From assembly GCF_002964605.1 (NCBI RefSeq), contig NZ_PQDH01000001.1, positions 620,001 through 684,000 on the forward strand: DNA of 64,000 nt, written 5' to 3'. Below, piece after piece: positions 9,578 through 18,292 of the stretch; the first letter of the stretch is position 1, and each line of letters opens with the position of its first letter. This DNA is from Vallitalea okinawensis (GTDB lineage Bacteria; Bacillota; Clostridia; Lachnospirales; PQDH01). A model generated the notes under the pieces. That model was not told where the DNA came from. It searched no databases and was given only the letters and a program-made list of their open reading frames with translations. Position numbers and translations under genes: made by a program.

Positions 9578-11851
9578 ATGAATCAACTCTATTTTGAACA
9601 GCCTGCATCTAGTTTTAACGAAGCCTTCCCTATTGGTAACGGTAGATTAGGAGGTATGGTATTTGGTTCACCTTTTAAAGAAGTTATACAACTTAATGAA
9701 GATACCTTTTGGTCTGGAACTCCATTAAGTGACCACTATGATGTGAAGGAACATCTTCCTCATGTAAAGAAACTCATTGATAATCAGCAAATTACTGAAG
9801 CTCAAGAATACTTAAATAAAAATATGCTTGGTCATTGGACTCAGAATTATTTACCTCTAGGTAATCTTAATATAACAATGAGTGATCATTTTCAAGCTAA
9901 TCAATATAAGCGTTGGCTGGATTTAGAAAATGGAACCGCCAACGTACAATATAATGTGCATGATACAACATTTACACGTGAAATATTTTGTTCTCATCCA
10001 GATCAAGTTATGGTCATCCGACTTATAAGTAGTAAAAAAAATAACCTTAAATGTAAAATCACATTAGATAGTCAAGTTCACTATAAAACCTATTCTAACA
10101 ATAATTACTTAAGGATGATAGGTCAAGCTCCTACCCATGTTGACCCAGTGTATGATATGTCTGATACACCAGTCGTCTATGATGCTAATAATAAGGGTAT
10201 TGCTGCAGGTGTTATTGTGCAACCAATAACAGATGGTCATATAAGCTATCACGAAGATGCTTTGATGATTAGTAATGCTACTAGTATAACCTTATTAGTA
10301 GCTTGTCGTACCAATTTTGAAGATTATGACCAACCACTTAACCATGATATCAGCCATCTAGAAACGATAATTATGGATGATCTTAATAGACTACTTAAGC
10401 GATCCTTTGATGAAATTTATAACCGACATATTGAAGATTTTAAAGGGTTGTATAATCGAACTTCTTTACAACTTTCTAAAGAATCTAATATGCCTACTTC
10501 ACAATTAGTACTACAAAGCAAGAAGGGGAATTTTACTCCTGAACTTATAGAACTTTTATTTAGTTTTGGAAGGTATTTAATCATCAGTTCCTCAAGAAGT
10601 GGTTCTCAAGCCACGAATTTACAAGGAATATGGAATGATATGATTCATGCGCCATGGTGCAGTAACTATACAATCAATATCAATACCCAGATGAACTATT
10701 GGCCAGTAGATGTCTGTAATCTATCTGAATGCTTTGACCCTCTTCTTAGCCTCATAACTGACTTGAGTAATCAAGGTGAATCAGCTGCTAAAGGTTTGGG
10801 TTGTGAAGGATGGACCGCACATCATAATACGGATCTTTGGCGTCAATGTATTCCTGTTTCAGGTAATGGTCAATATGCCTTCTGGCCCTTTGGCGGTCCA
10901 TGGTTAACAACTCATTTAATGAGCCATTATGAATTTAACCGTGATAACGATTATCTATATAAAGTGTATCCCATTATCAAAGGTGCAGCAGAATTCTGTA
11001 TGTCGTGGGTTTTCAAAGATGATGAAGGTTATTACATCACTTCTCCTTCAACATCACCTGAAAATCGCTATCTTAATAATGAAGGTGAAAAATGCTTCCT
11101 TTCAAAGGGAACAACCATGGATATCTCTATCACCTGGGAAGTTTTAAACAATTGCCTTGATGCTATTCATATTCTAGACATTGATGAGGATCAAAACTTT
11201 GTTAATAAACTCAAAGAGATCAGGGAGCAATTGTTACCGTACAAAATAGGTCTTAAAGGAAATCTCCAAGAATGGCTATATGATTTTGAAGATAGCGATC
11301 CAGGTCATCGTCATTTATCTCATCTGTTAGGGCTCTATCCAGGTAATAGAATAAATAGCGATGCTGATATTGACTTACTGAAAGCCTGTGAAAAATCCTT
11401 AGCTATCCGTGCTGAAAATGGGAGTGGTCATACAAGCTGGAGTTGTGCGTGGTTCATACTACTTTATGCACGCTTAAGGAATGATCAACAAGCTCTCCAT
11501 TTTGCTAATAAGTTCACTCAATATTCATTGGAACAGAACTTACTTAGTTCTCACCCCCCATTTCAAATTGATGGGAACTTTGGTTTTACAGCAGGAATAG
11601 CAGAGATGCTGCTGCAATCTCACAATGATTATATTGAAGTATTACCTGCCCTTCCTAGTGAATGGAGCGAAGGTAACTTTAAAGGTCTTAAAGCACGAGG
11701 AAACGTTATAGTAGACGCTGAGTGGACTTCTAATAGAGTTCATACCCTAAAGATAACTGCCAATGATTCTGGTAATTACACAATTAAAGTGAACGGTAAT
11801 ATTATTAATGTTACATGTAAAACCAACGAAACACTTAACATAAATCTATAG
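9578..11851 (+). CDS. Glycoside hydrolase family 95, alpha-L-fucosidase-like
   Basis: 757 residues without a signal peptide. The N-terminus FPIGNGRLGGMVFG and LNEDTFWSG is diagnostic for GH95. Domains: N-terminal beta-sandwich (about 1-260), linker, (alpha/alpha)6 barrel (about 300-680) and a short C-terminal beta domain. Residues matching the catalytic set of Bifidobacterium AfcA are present: N367 and N369 in NYTININTQMNYW, acid E495 in SPSTSPEN, and D665 in QIDGNFGF. It should remove alpha-1,2-linked fucose with inversion, although some GH95 members act on alpha-L-galactose. Start ATG 9578 has AAAGGGG upstream. Cytoplasmic location implies prior import of the oligosaccharide. Confidence 0.94.
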   Translation: MNQLYFEQPASSFNEAFPIGNGRLGGMVFGSPFKEVIQLNEDTFWSGTPLSDHYDVKEHLPHVKKLIDNQQITEAQEYLNKNMLGHWTQNYLPLGNLNITMSDHFQANQYKRWLDLENGTANVQYNVHDTTFTREIFCSHPDQVMVIRLISSKKNNLKCKITLDSQVHYKTYSNNNYLRMIGQAPTHVDPVYDMSDTPVVYDANNKGIAAGVIVQPITDGHISYHEDALMISNATSITLLVACRTNFEDYDQPLNHDISHLETIIMDDLNRLLKRSFDEIYNRHIEDFKGLYNRTSLQLSKESNMPTSQLVLQSKKGNFTPELIELLFSFGRYLIISSSRSGSQATNLQGIWNDMIHAPWCSNYTININTQMNYWPVDVCNLSECFDPLLSLITDLSNQGESAAKGLGCEGWTAHHNTDLWRQCIPVSGNGQYAFWPFGGPWLTTHLMSHYEFNRDNDYLYKVYPIIKGAAEFCMSWVFKDDEGYYITSPSTSPENRYLNNEGEKCFLSKGTTMDISITWEVLNNCLDAIHILDIDEDQNFVNKLKEIREQLLPYKIGLKGNLQEWLYDFEDSDPGHRHLSHLLGLYPGNRINSDADIDLLKACEKSLAIRAENGSGHTSWSCAWFILLYARLRNDQQALHFANKFTQYSLEQNLLSSHPPFQIDGNFGFTAGIAEMLLQSHNDYIEVLPALPSEWSEGNFKGLKARGNVIVDAEWTSNRVHTLKITANDSGNYTIKVNGNIINVTCKTNETLNINL

Positions 11852-11866
11852 GTTTTCTTCTATGTT

Positions 11867-11893
11867 AAGCAGTAGACGAATGTTCTACTGCTT
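11867..11893 (+). terminator. Terminator after the GH95 gene
   Basis: AAGCAGTAG (11867-11875), 9-nt loop, CTACTGCTT (11885-11893), then ATTTCTT. Confidence 0.8.
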
Positions 11894-11955
11894 ATTTCTT
11901 AATCACCACCTAGTATAATACCAAGTAAATATATCCTCATCTAACCAATACCAAA

Positions 11956-12057
11956 AGCGTGTAAGGGGTTCTATGGAGCAGCGAACCATGGACGGTGAGC
12001 CTGGCTGTTAAGACATGGACGTCTTCCCAGCCAGCGTAATAGAACCCCTTGCATGCT
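11956..12057 (+). ncRNA. Structured 102-nt palindromic element with repeated ATGGAC loops (unknown)
   Basis: A 19-bp outer stem joins 11956-11974 and 12039-12057; twelve pairs are perfect and the basal seven include two G-T wobbles. Inside, CTGGCT/AGCCAG (12001-12006/12029-12034) and AAGAC/GTCTT (12010-12014/12021-12025) form a second arm with hexaloop ATGGAC, and ACC/GGT (11985-11987/11994-11996) closes another ATGGAC loop. A third ATGGAG overlaps the inner end of the outer stem. The element lies between the GH95 terminator and the tag promoter, with a TATAAT at 11924-11929 upstream. It contains no ORF. It could be a small RNA or a MITE-like repeat; the + orientation is a guess based on the loops. 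Confidence 0.5.
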
Positions 12058-12106
12058 TGACCCTAATGCAATCAAATAAATTTCTCAATGTTAAACGAGC
12101 TAACGA

Positions 12107-12135
12107 TTGACGAGACTGCAAATCAATGTTATGGT
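12107..12135 (+). promoter_or_regulatory. Candidate tag promoter
   Basis: TTGACG (12107-12112), 17 bases, TATGGT (12130-12135), 40 bases before the tag ATG. A second TATAAT at 12144-12149 lacks a good -35. Confidence 0.5.
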
Positions 12136-12174
12136 CATACTAATATAATAATCAACATAGAAAAGGTGATACTA

Positions 12175-12738
12175 ATGAAACGTTGTGGTTGGGTAACAGA
12201 TGATCCACTTTATATGGATTACCATGATCATGAATGGGGACAACCTGTACATGATGATCGGACACACTTTGAATTCTTGGTTTTAGAATCTGCTCAAGCA
12301 GGCTTAAGTTGGATAACTATTCTAAGAAAGCGTGAAAATTATCGTGAAGCCTATGATAACTTTCAACCTGAAATTGTAGCTACTTATGATACTTCCAAAC
12401 TAGACAGCTTATTGAATAATGCTGGTATCGTACGTAATCGTCGTAAAATAGAAGCATCAATCAATAACGCTAAGTGCTTTTTAGAAGTCCAAAAAGAATT
12501 TGGTACCTTCGACCGCTACATATGGGCATTTGTTAAGAACCAATCCCTTATAGGTCACTGGAAAGATCTCAGTGAAGTTCCTGCTTCTACAGAACTCTCT
12601 GATCAAATATCTAAGGATATGAAAAGACGAGGCTTCAGATTTATAGGAACCACTATCATCTATTCCTATCTCCAAGCAGTAGGTATCATTATTGATCATA
12701 CAATAGACTGCTTTTGTTATCAGAATGCAAATAAATGA
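12175..12738 (+). CDS. tag: DNA-3-methyladenine glycosylase I
   Basis: 187 residues from ATG 12175, exactly the usual Tag length. It excises 3-methyladenine from alkylated DNA, starting base excision repair. Diagnostic: the N-terminal MKRCGWVTDDPLYMDYHD with zinc ligands C4 and H17, the catalytic-region Glu in LVLESAQAGLSW, and the C-terminal DHTIDCFCY carrying the remaining His and Cys zinc ligands. The upstream in-frame start at 12088 is rejected because it would add a 29-residue tail absent from the family and AAAAGGTGAT lies just before ATG 12175. Followed by a strong terminator; single-gene unit. Confidence 0.95.
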   Translation: MKRCGWVTDDPLYMDYHDHEWGQPVHDDRTHFEFLVLESAQAGLSWITILRKRENYREAYDNFQPEIVATYDTSKLDSLLNNAGIVRNRRKIEASINNAKCFLEVQKEFGTFDRYIWAFVKNQSLIGHWKDLSEVPASTELSDQISKDMKRRGFRFIGTTIIYSYLQAVGIIIDHTIDCFCYQNANK

Positions 12739-12772
12739 AGAGCAATAGAAAGAAAATATGTAAAATAGGCAT

Positions 12773-12803
12773 AAACAAACCCTCCGGGCAAGAGGGTTTG
12801 TTT
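12773..12803 (+). terminator. Terminator after tag
   Basis: AAACAAACCCTC, 7-nt loop, GAGGGTTTGTTT: 12 perfect pairs followed by ATTTAGG. Convergent with the mgtC-like gene and probably bidirectional. Confidence 0.9.
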
Positions 12804-12847
12804 ATTTAGGGCTTTTTATTTATATAAATTGTACTGAGTGGGCTGAT

Positions 12848-13492
12848 TTATGCTTGTTTCTTTATTGTATAAACATCTATATCATCATCATTTTTCTTCT
12901 TAATGGTAATTTCAACGTTATCATCTTCTAAAAGATGCTTTAGAATTTCATCATAAGGTATTTGATTGAACACATTTCCATCTAATTCTTCTTTTACAGT
13001 TTGAGTTTTCTTCTTCGTTTTTTTATGTTTTTTATCTTTTTTCTGACGTTTTTTAGAAACTCTATGTTCTACTTTATTCATAACAAGTAATGTAAAGATT
13101 ATTAATAATGTGACTAAAATACTTATCTCATATAATCCTGCTCCACATGCTAATCCCAACATAGCACTAGCCCATAAACTAGCTGCAGTCGTTAAGCCTT
13201 TTACAGATGCTCCTTCTCTGATGATCGTACCAGCACCTAAAAAACCTATACCACTTATAACATACGATCCCATACGACCTGGATCCATATTGGTTAGCCC
13301 ACCGAAGGTTTCAAACATTTCATAGTTAACGATCATAGCTAAACAGCCACTGGTAGCTACAAGTATATGAGTCCTAAATCCTGCTGGTCGATTTGTATTT
13401 TCTCTTTCCCATCCAATAATGCCACCTAATATAAAGGCTAATAATAAACGTGTTATAGCGTCAACTAATGTAAGTGAATAACCTGCTGCCAT
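12848..13492 (-). CDS. MgtC/SapB family membrane protein
   Basis: 214 residues. The first 140 carry four to five hydrophobic segments with the family core LLLAFILGGIIGWERE, RPAGFRTHILVATSGCLAM and SGIGFLGAGTI. MgtC-type proteins are linked to magnesium limitation and inhibition of the F1Fo ATPase in other bacteria; the role here is unknown. A lysine-rich linker (about 145-170) leads to a short acidic soluble tail instead of a normal ACT-like domain. Start ATG 13492 is chosen because AGGAGGTGG lies 7 bases upstream; the longer frame from 13516 would read through that site. Leader has a strong promoter and a perfect inverted repeat. Confidence 0.88.
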   Translation of the reverse strand: MAAGYSLTLVDAITRLLLAFILGGIIGWERENTNRPAGFRTHILVATSGCLAMIVNYEMFETFGGLTNMDPGRMGSYVISGIGFLGAGTIIREGASVKGLTTAASLWASAMLGLACGAGLYEISILVTLLIIFTLLVMNKVEHRVSKKRQKKDKKHKKTKKKTQTVKEELDGNVFNQIPYDEILKHLLEDDNVEITIKKKNDDDIDVYTIKKQA

Positions 13493-13515
13493 TTTCTCCA
13501 CCTCCTTTCGCCTCA

Positions 13516-13548
13516 ATTAAGTTAAACGTTTTCTTCCCTTAACTTAAT
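13516..13548 (-). repeat. Inverted repeat in the mgtC-like leader
   Basis: ATTAAGTTAA (13516-13525) and TTAACTTAAT (13539-13548) pair perfectly around a 13-nt spacer. It lies between the transcription start and the ribosome binding site, so it can be an operator or a leader hairpin. Confidence 0.6.
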
Positions 13549-13557
13549 ATGCATAAG

Positions 13558-13586
13558 ATTATATTATCAAACCTTAATTCTGTCAA
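13558..13586 (-). promoter_or_regulatory. Promoter of the mgtC-like gene
   Basis: Consensus sigma-A promoter on the minus strand: TTGACA (13586-13581), 17 bases, TATAAT (13563-13558). Confidence 0.88.
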
Positions 13587-13659
13587 TATATAAAATACGA
13601 TTCTAACATCTACACAAAAATATTGTATAGATTTTAGTACATATCTAATATCCCTAATA

Positions 13660-13671
13660 ATTGTATACAAT
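13660..13671. promoter_or_regulatory. ATTGTATACAAT palindrome
   Basis: A 12-bp perfect palindrome of the kind bound by GntR-type regulators lies between the divergent mgtC-like and lacI-like genes. A related half, ATATTGTATA, sits about 40 bases away. The regulator is not known. Confidence 0.35.
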
Positions 13672-13743
13672 ATATTTGGTAAAAGGCTCTAAAATAAGTA
13701 CTAAATTTTTTACATATTGAAAATGCTAAAAGGTATATACTAT

Positions 13744-13772
13744 TTGCTTTTTCCATTATATAAGATTATAAT
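13744..13772 (+). promoter_or_regulatory. Promoter of the lacI-like gene
   Basis: TTGCTT (13744-13749), 17 bases, TATAAT (13767-13772); start codon at 13820. Confidence 0.7.
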
Positions 13773-13819
13773 ATTAATCAAGGTCTGACATCCGGTTGCA
13801 TAACACGGGGGTGAATAAT

Positions 13820-14836
13820 ATGAGGAAAGTAACAATTAGAGATGTTGCAAAAGAAGCAAATGTTGCACCATCAACTGTATCAAGAGTTATATCAGATGAT
13901 TCAAGAATAAGTGATGAGACCAAAGAAAAAGTCCGTAAAATAATGAAGGAAATGAATTACTATCCTAATTCTATTGCTAGAAGCTTAGCCAATAATAAAA
14001 CTGAAACCATAGGTATTATTATGCCTTCCTATACAGAGGATCTTTTTATCAATCCCTTTTTCCAAGATTGTTTTAAAGGGATCTCCAGTGTAACTTCTAA
14101 GTATTCTTATGATATACTTATAGCAGCAAATCACAGGAACGAAACTGAAGTCGATGCTCTTCGACGTCTTATTCAAGGTAATCGTGTAGATGGATTAATA
14201 CTGATGCGTAATATTAAGAACGATCCTGCCATTGAATACTTAATAGATAGCAAGTGTCCATTCGTCATTATTGGTACAAGCCACAATAAAAGTGACCTAA
14301 TTCCCATGGTAGACAACAATAATTTACAAGCTGCTTATGACCTGACACGATTGCTTATGGAAAAAGGTAATAGACGTATTGCTTTTATCGGCGGGGATGC
14401 TGATTCCATTGTTAGTCAAATGCGTATTGACGGGTATAAAAAGGCTCTACAGGACTCCAACTTACCTTTTAATGATGATTACCTGATTACCGGTGATTTC
14501 TTAGAACAAAGTGCATACGAACTAACAGAGGAGTTATTAACGCTACCAAATAGACCGGAGGCCATTATCGTCATGGATGACCTCATGTCACTAGGAGTTG
14601 TTAAGAAAGTTAAAGAATTTAAATTGAAAATACCTAGAGATATTATGATTGCTAGTTTTAATAATAGTATCTTATCAAGAAGTTCTAATCCGGCGATAAC
14701 ATCTATTGATATTAACAGTACGACATTAGGAAAAAAAGCTTGCAATAAACTGTTTAAAATCATTAATAAGGATGAGTATGATACAAAAGAAATTGTACCT
14801 TACAAGATAATTGAAAGAGAATCCACAAACCGCTAG
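13820..14836 (+). CDS. LacI family transcriptional regulator
   Basis: 338 residues from ATG 13820 (GGGGGTG 6 bases upstream). The N-terminal helix-turn-helix TIRDVAKEANVAPSTVSRVI and the hinge helix region YPNSIARSLANNKT are typical of LacI/GalR repressors, followed by a periplasmic-binding-like sugar sensor domain (about 60-335). No sugar operon adjoins it: neighbours are a divergent mgtC-like gene and convergent gatB, so its target is elsewhere or unclear. The ORF could extend to 13796, but that region holds the ribosome binding site. Confidence 0.93.
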   Translation: MRKVTIRDVAKEANVAPSTVSRVISDDSRISDETKEKVRKIMKEMNYYPNSIARSLANNKTETIGIIMPSYTEDLFINPFFQDCFKGISSVTSKYSYDILIAANHRNETEVDALRRLIQGNRVDGLILMRNIKNDPAIEYLIDSKCPFVIIGTSHNKSDLIPMVDNNNLQAAYDLTRLLMEKGNRRIAFIGGDADSIVSQMRIDGYKKALQDSNLPFNDDYLITGDFLEQSAYELTEELLTLPNRPEAIIVMDDLMSLGVVKKVKEFKLKIPRDIMIASFNNSILSRSSNPAITSIDINSTTLGKKACNKLFKIINKDEYDTKEIVPYKIIERESTNR

Positions 14837-14854
14837 CGTTTTCAAGCTTATAAT

Positions 14855-14899
14855 AAATCCCCAGTAAATAAGTTTCTCAAACTTACACACTGGGGATTT
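14855..14899. terminator. Two-step terminator between lacI-like gene and gatB
   Basis: AAATCCCCAGT (14855-14865) pairs with ACTGGGGATTT (14889-14899), enclosing a second hairpin AAGTTT-CTC-AAACTT (14870-14884). T or A runs flank both ends, fitting both convergent genes. Confidence 0.85.
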
Positions 14900-14906
14900 T
14901 CTTCTA

Positions 14907-16346
14907 TTATTTCATCTCATTTAATAAATTTCTTAATATCTCATTAACTTTTCCTGGGTTAGCTTGCCCTTTTGTACGACGCATCATTTGTCCTACAAGA
15001 GCTCCAACAGCTTTATCTTTTCCTGCTAGATAGTCTTGTACAGATTTTTCGTTCTCAGCAATAACCTCTTTTGCCATTGTAACTAACGTACTATCGTCGC
15101 TAATTTGCTTTAATCCTTTTTCCTCAACAATAACAGCAGGTTCTTTACCAGTATTCCACATCTCTTCAAAAACCTTTTTAGCAATACTGCTACTGATAGT
15201 TCCTTCATCAATCAGCTTGATTAGATCAGCTAGCAATTCTGGTCCAAATGGTATTTTACCTTCTTCTTTCTCCTCTTCAGTCAGTAATCTAAAAATCTCA
15301 GTCATAATCCAATTGGCTGCTAACTTAGGATTCCCAGAATGCTCTGTTGCCGTTTCAAAGAAATCTGCAATTTTTCTTGATGCAACAAGGATGTTGGCAT
15401 CTGTTGAAGACAGACCAAAATCTTTTTCATAACGTATCCTGCGACTATCTGGCATTTCAGGGAGTGACTTTCTAATTTCTTCAACTCGTTCCCTTGGAAT
15501 GACAATTGGCATTAAATCTGGGTCAGGGAAATAACGATAATCATGTGCATCTTCTTTACTTCTCATGGATATTGATTTACCAGCAGCCTCATCCCATCTT
15601 CTTGTTTCTTGTACGATGACACCGCCTTCTTCAATAACCTTGATTTGACGTTTTGCTTCGTATTCCATTGCTTTAACAGCGAAGTTAAAGGAGTTTAAAT
15701 TCTTCATTTCCGTACGGGTACCAAATTCTGTAGCGCCCTTCTTGCGTACAGATAAGTTGATATCACATCGAAGTGAACCCTCATTCATCTTACAGTCAGA
15801 TACATCAGCGTAGAGTAAAATGCTGCGTAACTTCTCTAAGAAAGCTCTAGCTTCTTGCGGAGATCGCATATCCGGTTCAGATACAATTTCAATTAAAGGA
15901 ACACCACAACGGTTATAATCAACTAATGAGCCATTGCGTTCATGGTTTAGCTTACCTGCATCTTCTTCGATATGAATACGTGTTAAGCCAATTACTTTCT
16001 TCTCACCATCAACCTCTACTTCAACTTTCCCTTCATAACAAAGAGGTAAATCATATTGTGAAATTTGATAAGCTTTAGGTAAGTCTGGATAAAAATAATT
16101 TTTTCTATCTTGCTTACTAAACTCTGCTATCTTACAATCAGTAGCTAAACCTGCACGAATAGCATAGTCCACTACTTTTTCATTAAGTACTGGTAATACA
16201 CCAGGCATCCCTGTACAGATTGGACAACAATGTGTATTAGGATCACCACCAAATTCTGTTGTACAACCACAGAATATTTTTGATTCCGTTTTTAATTCTG
16301 AATGGACTTCCAGTCCAATAACTATCTCATAATCTGGATGAAACAT
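14907..16346 (-). CDS. gatB: Asp-tRNA(Asn)/Glu-tRNA(Gln) amidotransferase subunit B
   Basis: 479 residues, normal for GatB. It binds misacylated Glu-tRNA-Gln (and Asp-tRNA-Asn), phosphorylates it with ATP and amidates it with ammonia from GatA. Seen: YEIVIGLEVHSELKT at the N-terminus, the Cys cluster FCGCTTEF and HCCPICTGMPG, the catalytic-core stretch RNGSLVDYNRCGVPLIEIVS, and a C-terminal YqeY-like helical tRNA-binding domain (about 330-479). AAAGAGGTG lies before the ATG. Last gene of gatC-gatA-gatB, 15 bases after gatA. Confidence 0.97.
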   Translation of the reverse strand: MFHPDYEIVIGLEVHSELKTESKIFCGCTTEFGGDPNTHCCPICTGMPGVLPVLNEKVVDYAIRAGLATDCKIAEFSKQDRKNYFYPDLPKAYQISQYDLPLCYEGKVEVEVDGEKKVIGLTRIHIEEDAGKLNHERNGSLVDYNRCGVPLIEIVSEPDMRSPQEARAFLEKLRSILLYADVSDCKMNEGSLRCDINLSVRKKGATEFGTRTEMKNLNSFNFAVKAMEYEAKRQIKVIEEGGVIVQETRRWDEAAGKSISMRSKEDAHDYRYFPDPDLMPIVIPRERVEEIRKSLPEMPDSRRIRYEKDFGLSSTDANILVASRKIADFFETATEHSGNPKLAANWIMTEIFRLLTEEEKEEGKIPFGPELLADLIKLIDEGTISSSIAKKVFEEMWNTGKEPAVIVEEKGLKQISDDSTLVTMAKEVIAENEKSVQDYLAGKDKAVGALVGQMMRRTKGQANPGKVNEILRNLLNEMK

Positions 16347-16361
16347 CTCTACACCTCTTTC

Positions 16362-17825
16362 CTATCCTAAACTTGGTCTAACGAATGATTTTGTAATACT
16401 TTGTTCATAGGCATATGCTGCTCTTAATATTTTTTTCTCGCTAAAACCCTTACCAACTAATTGCATCCCAATTGGTAAGCCATTGTTATCAAAGCCACAA
16501 TTCATAGATAGGGCTGGGAGACCAGCAATATTAACAGGTACAGTACAAATATCACCCATGTACATTTCAATAGGATCAGATGCTTTTTCACCAATTTTAA
16601 ATGCTGTAGTAGGTGCCACTGGTGTTAAGATTAAATGATAATCCATGAAAATCTTATCAAAATCATCTTTTATTAATGTTCTAACTTGCTGCGCTTTTTT
16701 ATAATAAGCATCATAATACCCCGAACTTAAGGCATAAGTCCCCAACATAATTCTACGTTTAACCTCTTTACCAAAGCCTTCATCTCTTGTTTGCTTATAT
16801 AAATCTAAAAGGTTGTTAAAATTCTCTGTTCGCATACCATATTTAACACCGTCGTAACGCGCTAAATTGGAGGAAGCTTCTGCTGATGATATAAGATAAT
16901 ATGCAGCCAATGCATAATCCATTATATTCATAGACACTTCACCTACGATGGCACCCATGTCTTCGTAAGCTTTAGCAGCTTTAAGAACAGCTTCCTTTAC
17001 TTCTGGTTGAACACCATCTGAAAAGTATTCTCGCGGGATAGCTATTCGTAAGTCTTTCACATCGTTACGTAAAGCTTCTGCAAAATTCGGGTAATCCATT
17101 GGTGCTGATGTAGAGTCATAAGGGTCATGTCCCACAATAGCATTCATAGCTAAAGCCATATCCTCAACATCTTTAGTCAATGGACCAATTTGATCCAAGG
17201 AAGATGCAAAGGCTACAAGACCAAAACGAGATACTGCACCATAGGTTGGCTTCATACCTACTACACCACAAAAACTTGCTGGTTGACGTATAGAACCACC
17301 AGTATCTGAACCTAATGTCAACACTGCTTGTTCAGAAGCCATAGCAGCTGCTGAGCCTCCTGAAGAACCACCAGGTACACGTTCTAAATCCCATGGGTTT
17401 TTAGTCACTTTAAAAGCAGAGTTCTCAGTAGACCCCCCCATTGCAAATTCATCCATGTTAAGTTTTCCTAAGAGAACAGCATCCTCTTTATTCAATTGTT
17501 TCATAACAGTCGCTTCATAAGGTGGTACAAATTCCTCTAACATTTTTGATGCACAAGAAGTTTTTATCCCCTTTGTACAAATATTATCTTTAACAGCTAT
17601 GGGCAAACCTGCTAAGGCTCCAAGTTCATCCCCATTAACTCTTTTCTTATCAATTTCTTTTGCTTTTTCTATTGCTTGGTCTTTACAAACTGTTAAATAC
17701 GCATCAACTTTTTGATCAATGCTGTCAATACGTTCTATATAAGACTTGGTCAACTCTTCGGAACTAATTTCTTTAGATTCTAAGAGTCCTTTTAACTCAT
17801 GGGCAGTCTTTTTAAACAAAGCCAT
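16362..17825 (-). CDS. gatA: Asp-tRNA(Asn)/Glu-tRNA(Gln) amidotransferase subunit A
   Basis: 487 residues. Amidase-signature enzyme that frees ammonia from glutamine and passes it to GatB. The Lys-Ser-Ser triad region is present: VKDNICTKG (Lys), the glycine/serine-rich [10 protein letters not shown], and [15 protein letters not shown] carrying the nucleophilic serine, followed by [11 protein letters not shown]. Start ATG 17825 has AGGAG 8 bases upstream; a GTG at 17834 falls within that site. Middle gene of the operon. Confidence 0.97.
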   Translation of the reverse strand: MALFKKTAHELKGLLESKEISSEELTKSYIERIDSIDQKVDAYLTVCKDQAIEKAKEIDKKRVNGDELGALAGLPIAVKDNICTKGIKTSCASKMLEEFVPPYEATVMKQLNKEDAVLLGKLNMDEFAMGGSTENSAFKVTKNPWDLERVPGGSSGGSAAAMASEQAVLTLGSDTGGSIRQPASFCGVVGMKPTYGAVSRFGLVAFASSLDQIGPLTKDVEDMALAMNAIVGHDPYDSTSAPMDYPNFAEALRNDVKDLRIAIPREYFSDGVQPEVKEAVLKAAKAYEDMGAIVGEVSMNIMDYALAAYYLISSAEASSNLARYDGVKYGMRTENFNNLLDLYKQTRDEGFGKEVKRRIMLGTYALSSGYYDAYYKKAQQVRTLIKDDFDKIFMDYHLILTPVAPTTAFKIGEKASDPIEMYMGDICTVPVNIAGLPALSMNCGFDNNGLPIGMQLVGKGFSEKKILRAAYAYEQSITKSFVRPSLG

Positions 17826-17846
17826 ATCATTCACTCCTCATCATAT

Positions 17847-18134
17847 TTATTCCACGATCTTAGGTACATAGAAACATCCCTCTTGTTTATCAGGGGCGTT
17901 AGATAGTAAATCTTCTCTTTCTAAAGAAGGTCTAACCTCATCTTTTCTAAATACATTCTCAATTGGTATAACATGAGCAGTTGGCTTAATATGTTCAATG
18001 TTGAGTTCATTCAATTTATCTGCAAAAGCGATAATATTCTCTAAATCAGTTGTAAGTTCAACTTGCTCTTCTTCAGTAAGGTTTAATCTGGCTAAGTTGG
18101 CAACATGCTGCACTTGCTCTTTCGTTATCTTCAT
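17847..18134 (-). CDS. gatC: Asp-tRNA(Asn)/Glu-tRNA(Gln) amidotransferase subunit C
   Basis: 95 residues, the small subunit that wraps around and stabilises GatA-GatB. The N-terminus ITKEQVQHVANLARLNLTEEE and the ending with FYVPKIVE are diagnostic. First gene of the operon; an AAGGTGTTGTT ribosome site precedes ATG. The presence of gatCAB suggests that this organism makes Gln-tRNA-Gln by the indirect route. Confidence 0.96.
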   Translation of the reverse strand: MKITKEQVQHVANLARLNLTEEEQVELTTDLENIIAFADKLNELNIEHIKPTAHVIPIENVFRKDEVRPSLEREDLLSNAPDKQEGCFYVPKIVE

Positions 18135-18228
18135 AACAACACCTTCCTTTTCATTAGATTTCTATAAAAATACGTTATATTCATTTCTTATTCATTAATT
18201 AAGAAATCCTTTCAATTGCATTATAGGT

Positions 18229-18257
18229 ATTTTACCATCTTGTTAACCTTAATTCAA
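18229..18257 (-). promoter_or_regulatory. gatCAB promoter
   Basis: On the minus strand TTGAAT (18257-18252), 17 bases, TAAAAT (18234-18229). Downstream in the leader ATTTCTTA/TAAGAAAT (18183-18207) can form a hairpin. Confidence 0.55.
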
Positions 18258-18292
18258 CAAAGAATTTTCTTACTTTAAAGGACTAAAGGGTT

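Noticed and set aside
11956-12057. Guanidine-II (mini-ykkC) riboswitch
   Set aside because: That class has two hairpins with ACGR tetraloops; here the loops are ATGGAC hexaloops inside a long closing stem, and the next gene is tag.
11956-12057. Rho-independent terminator of the GH95 gene
   Set aside because: A proper terminator already lies at 11867-11893 and no T run follows this element on the plus strand.
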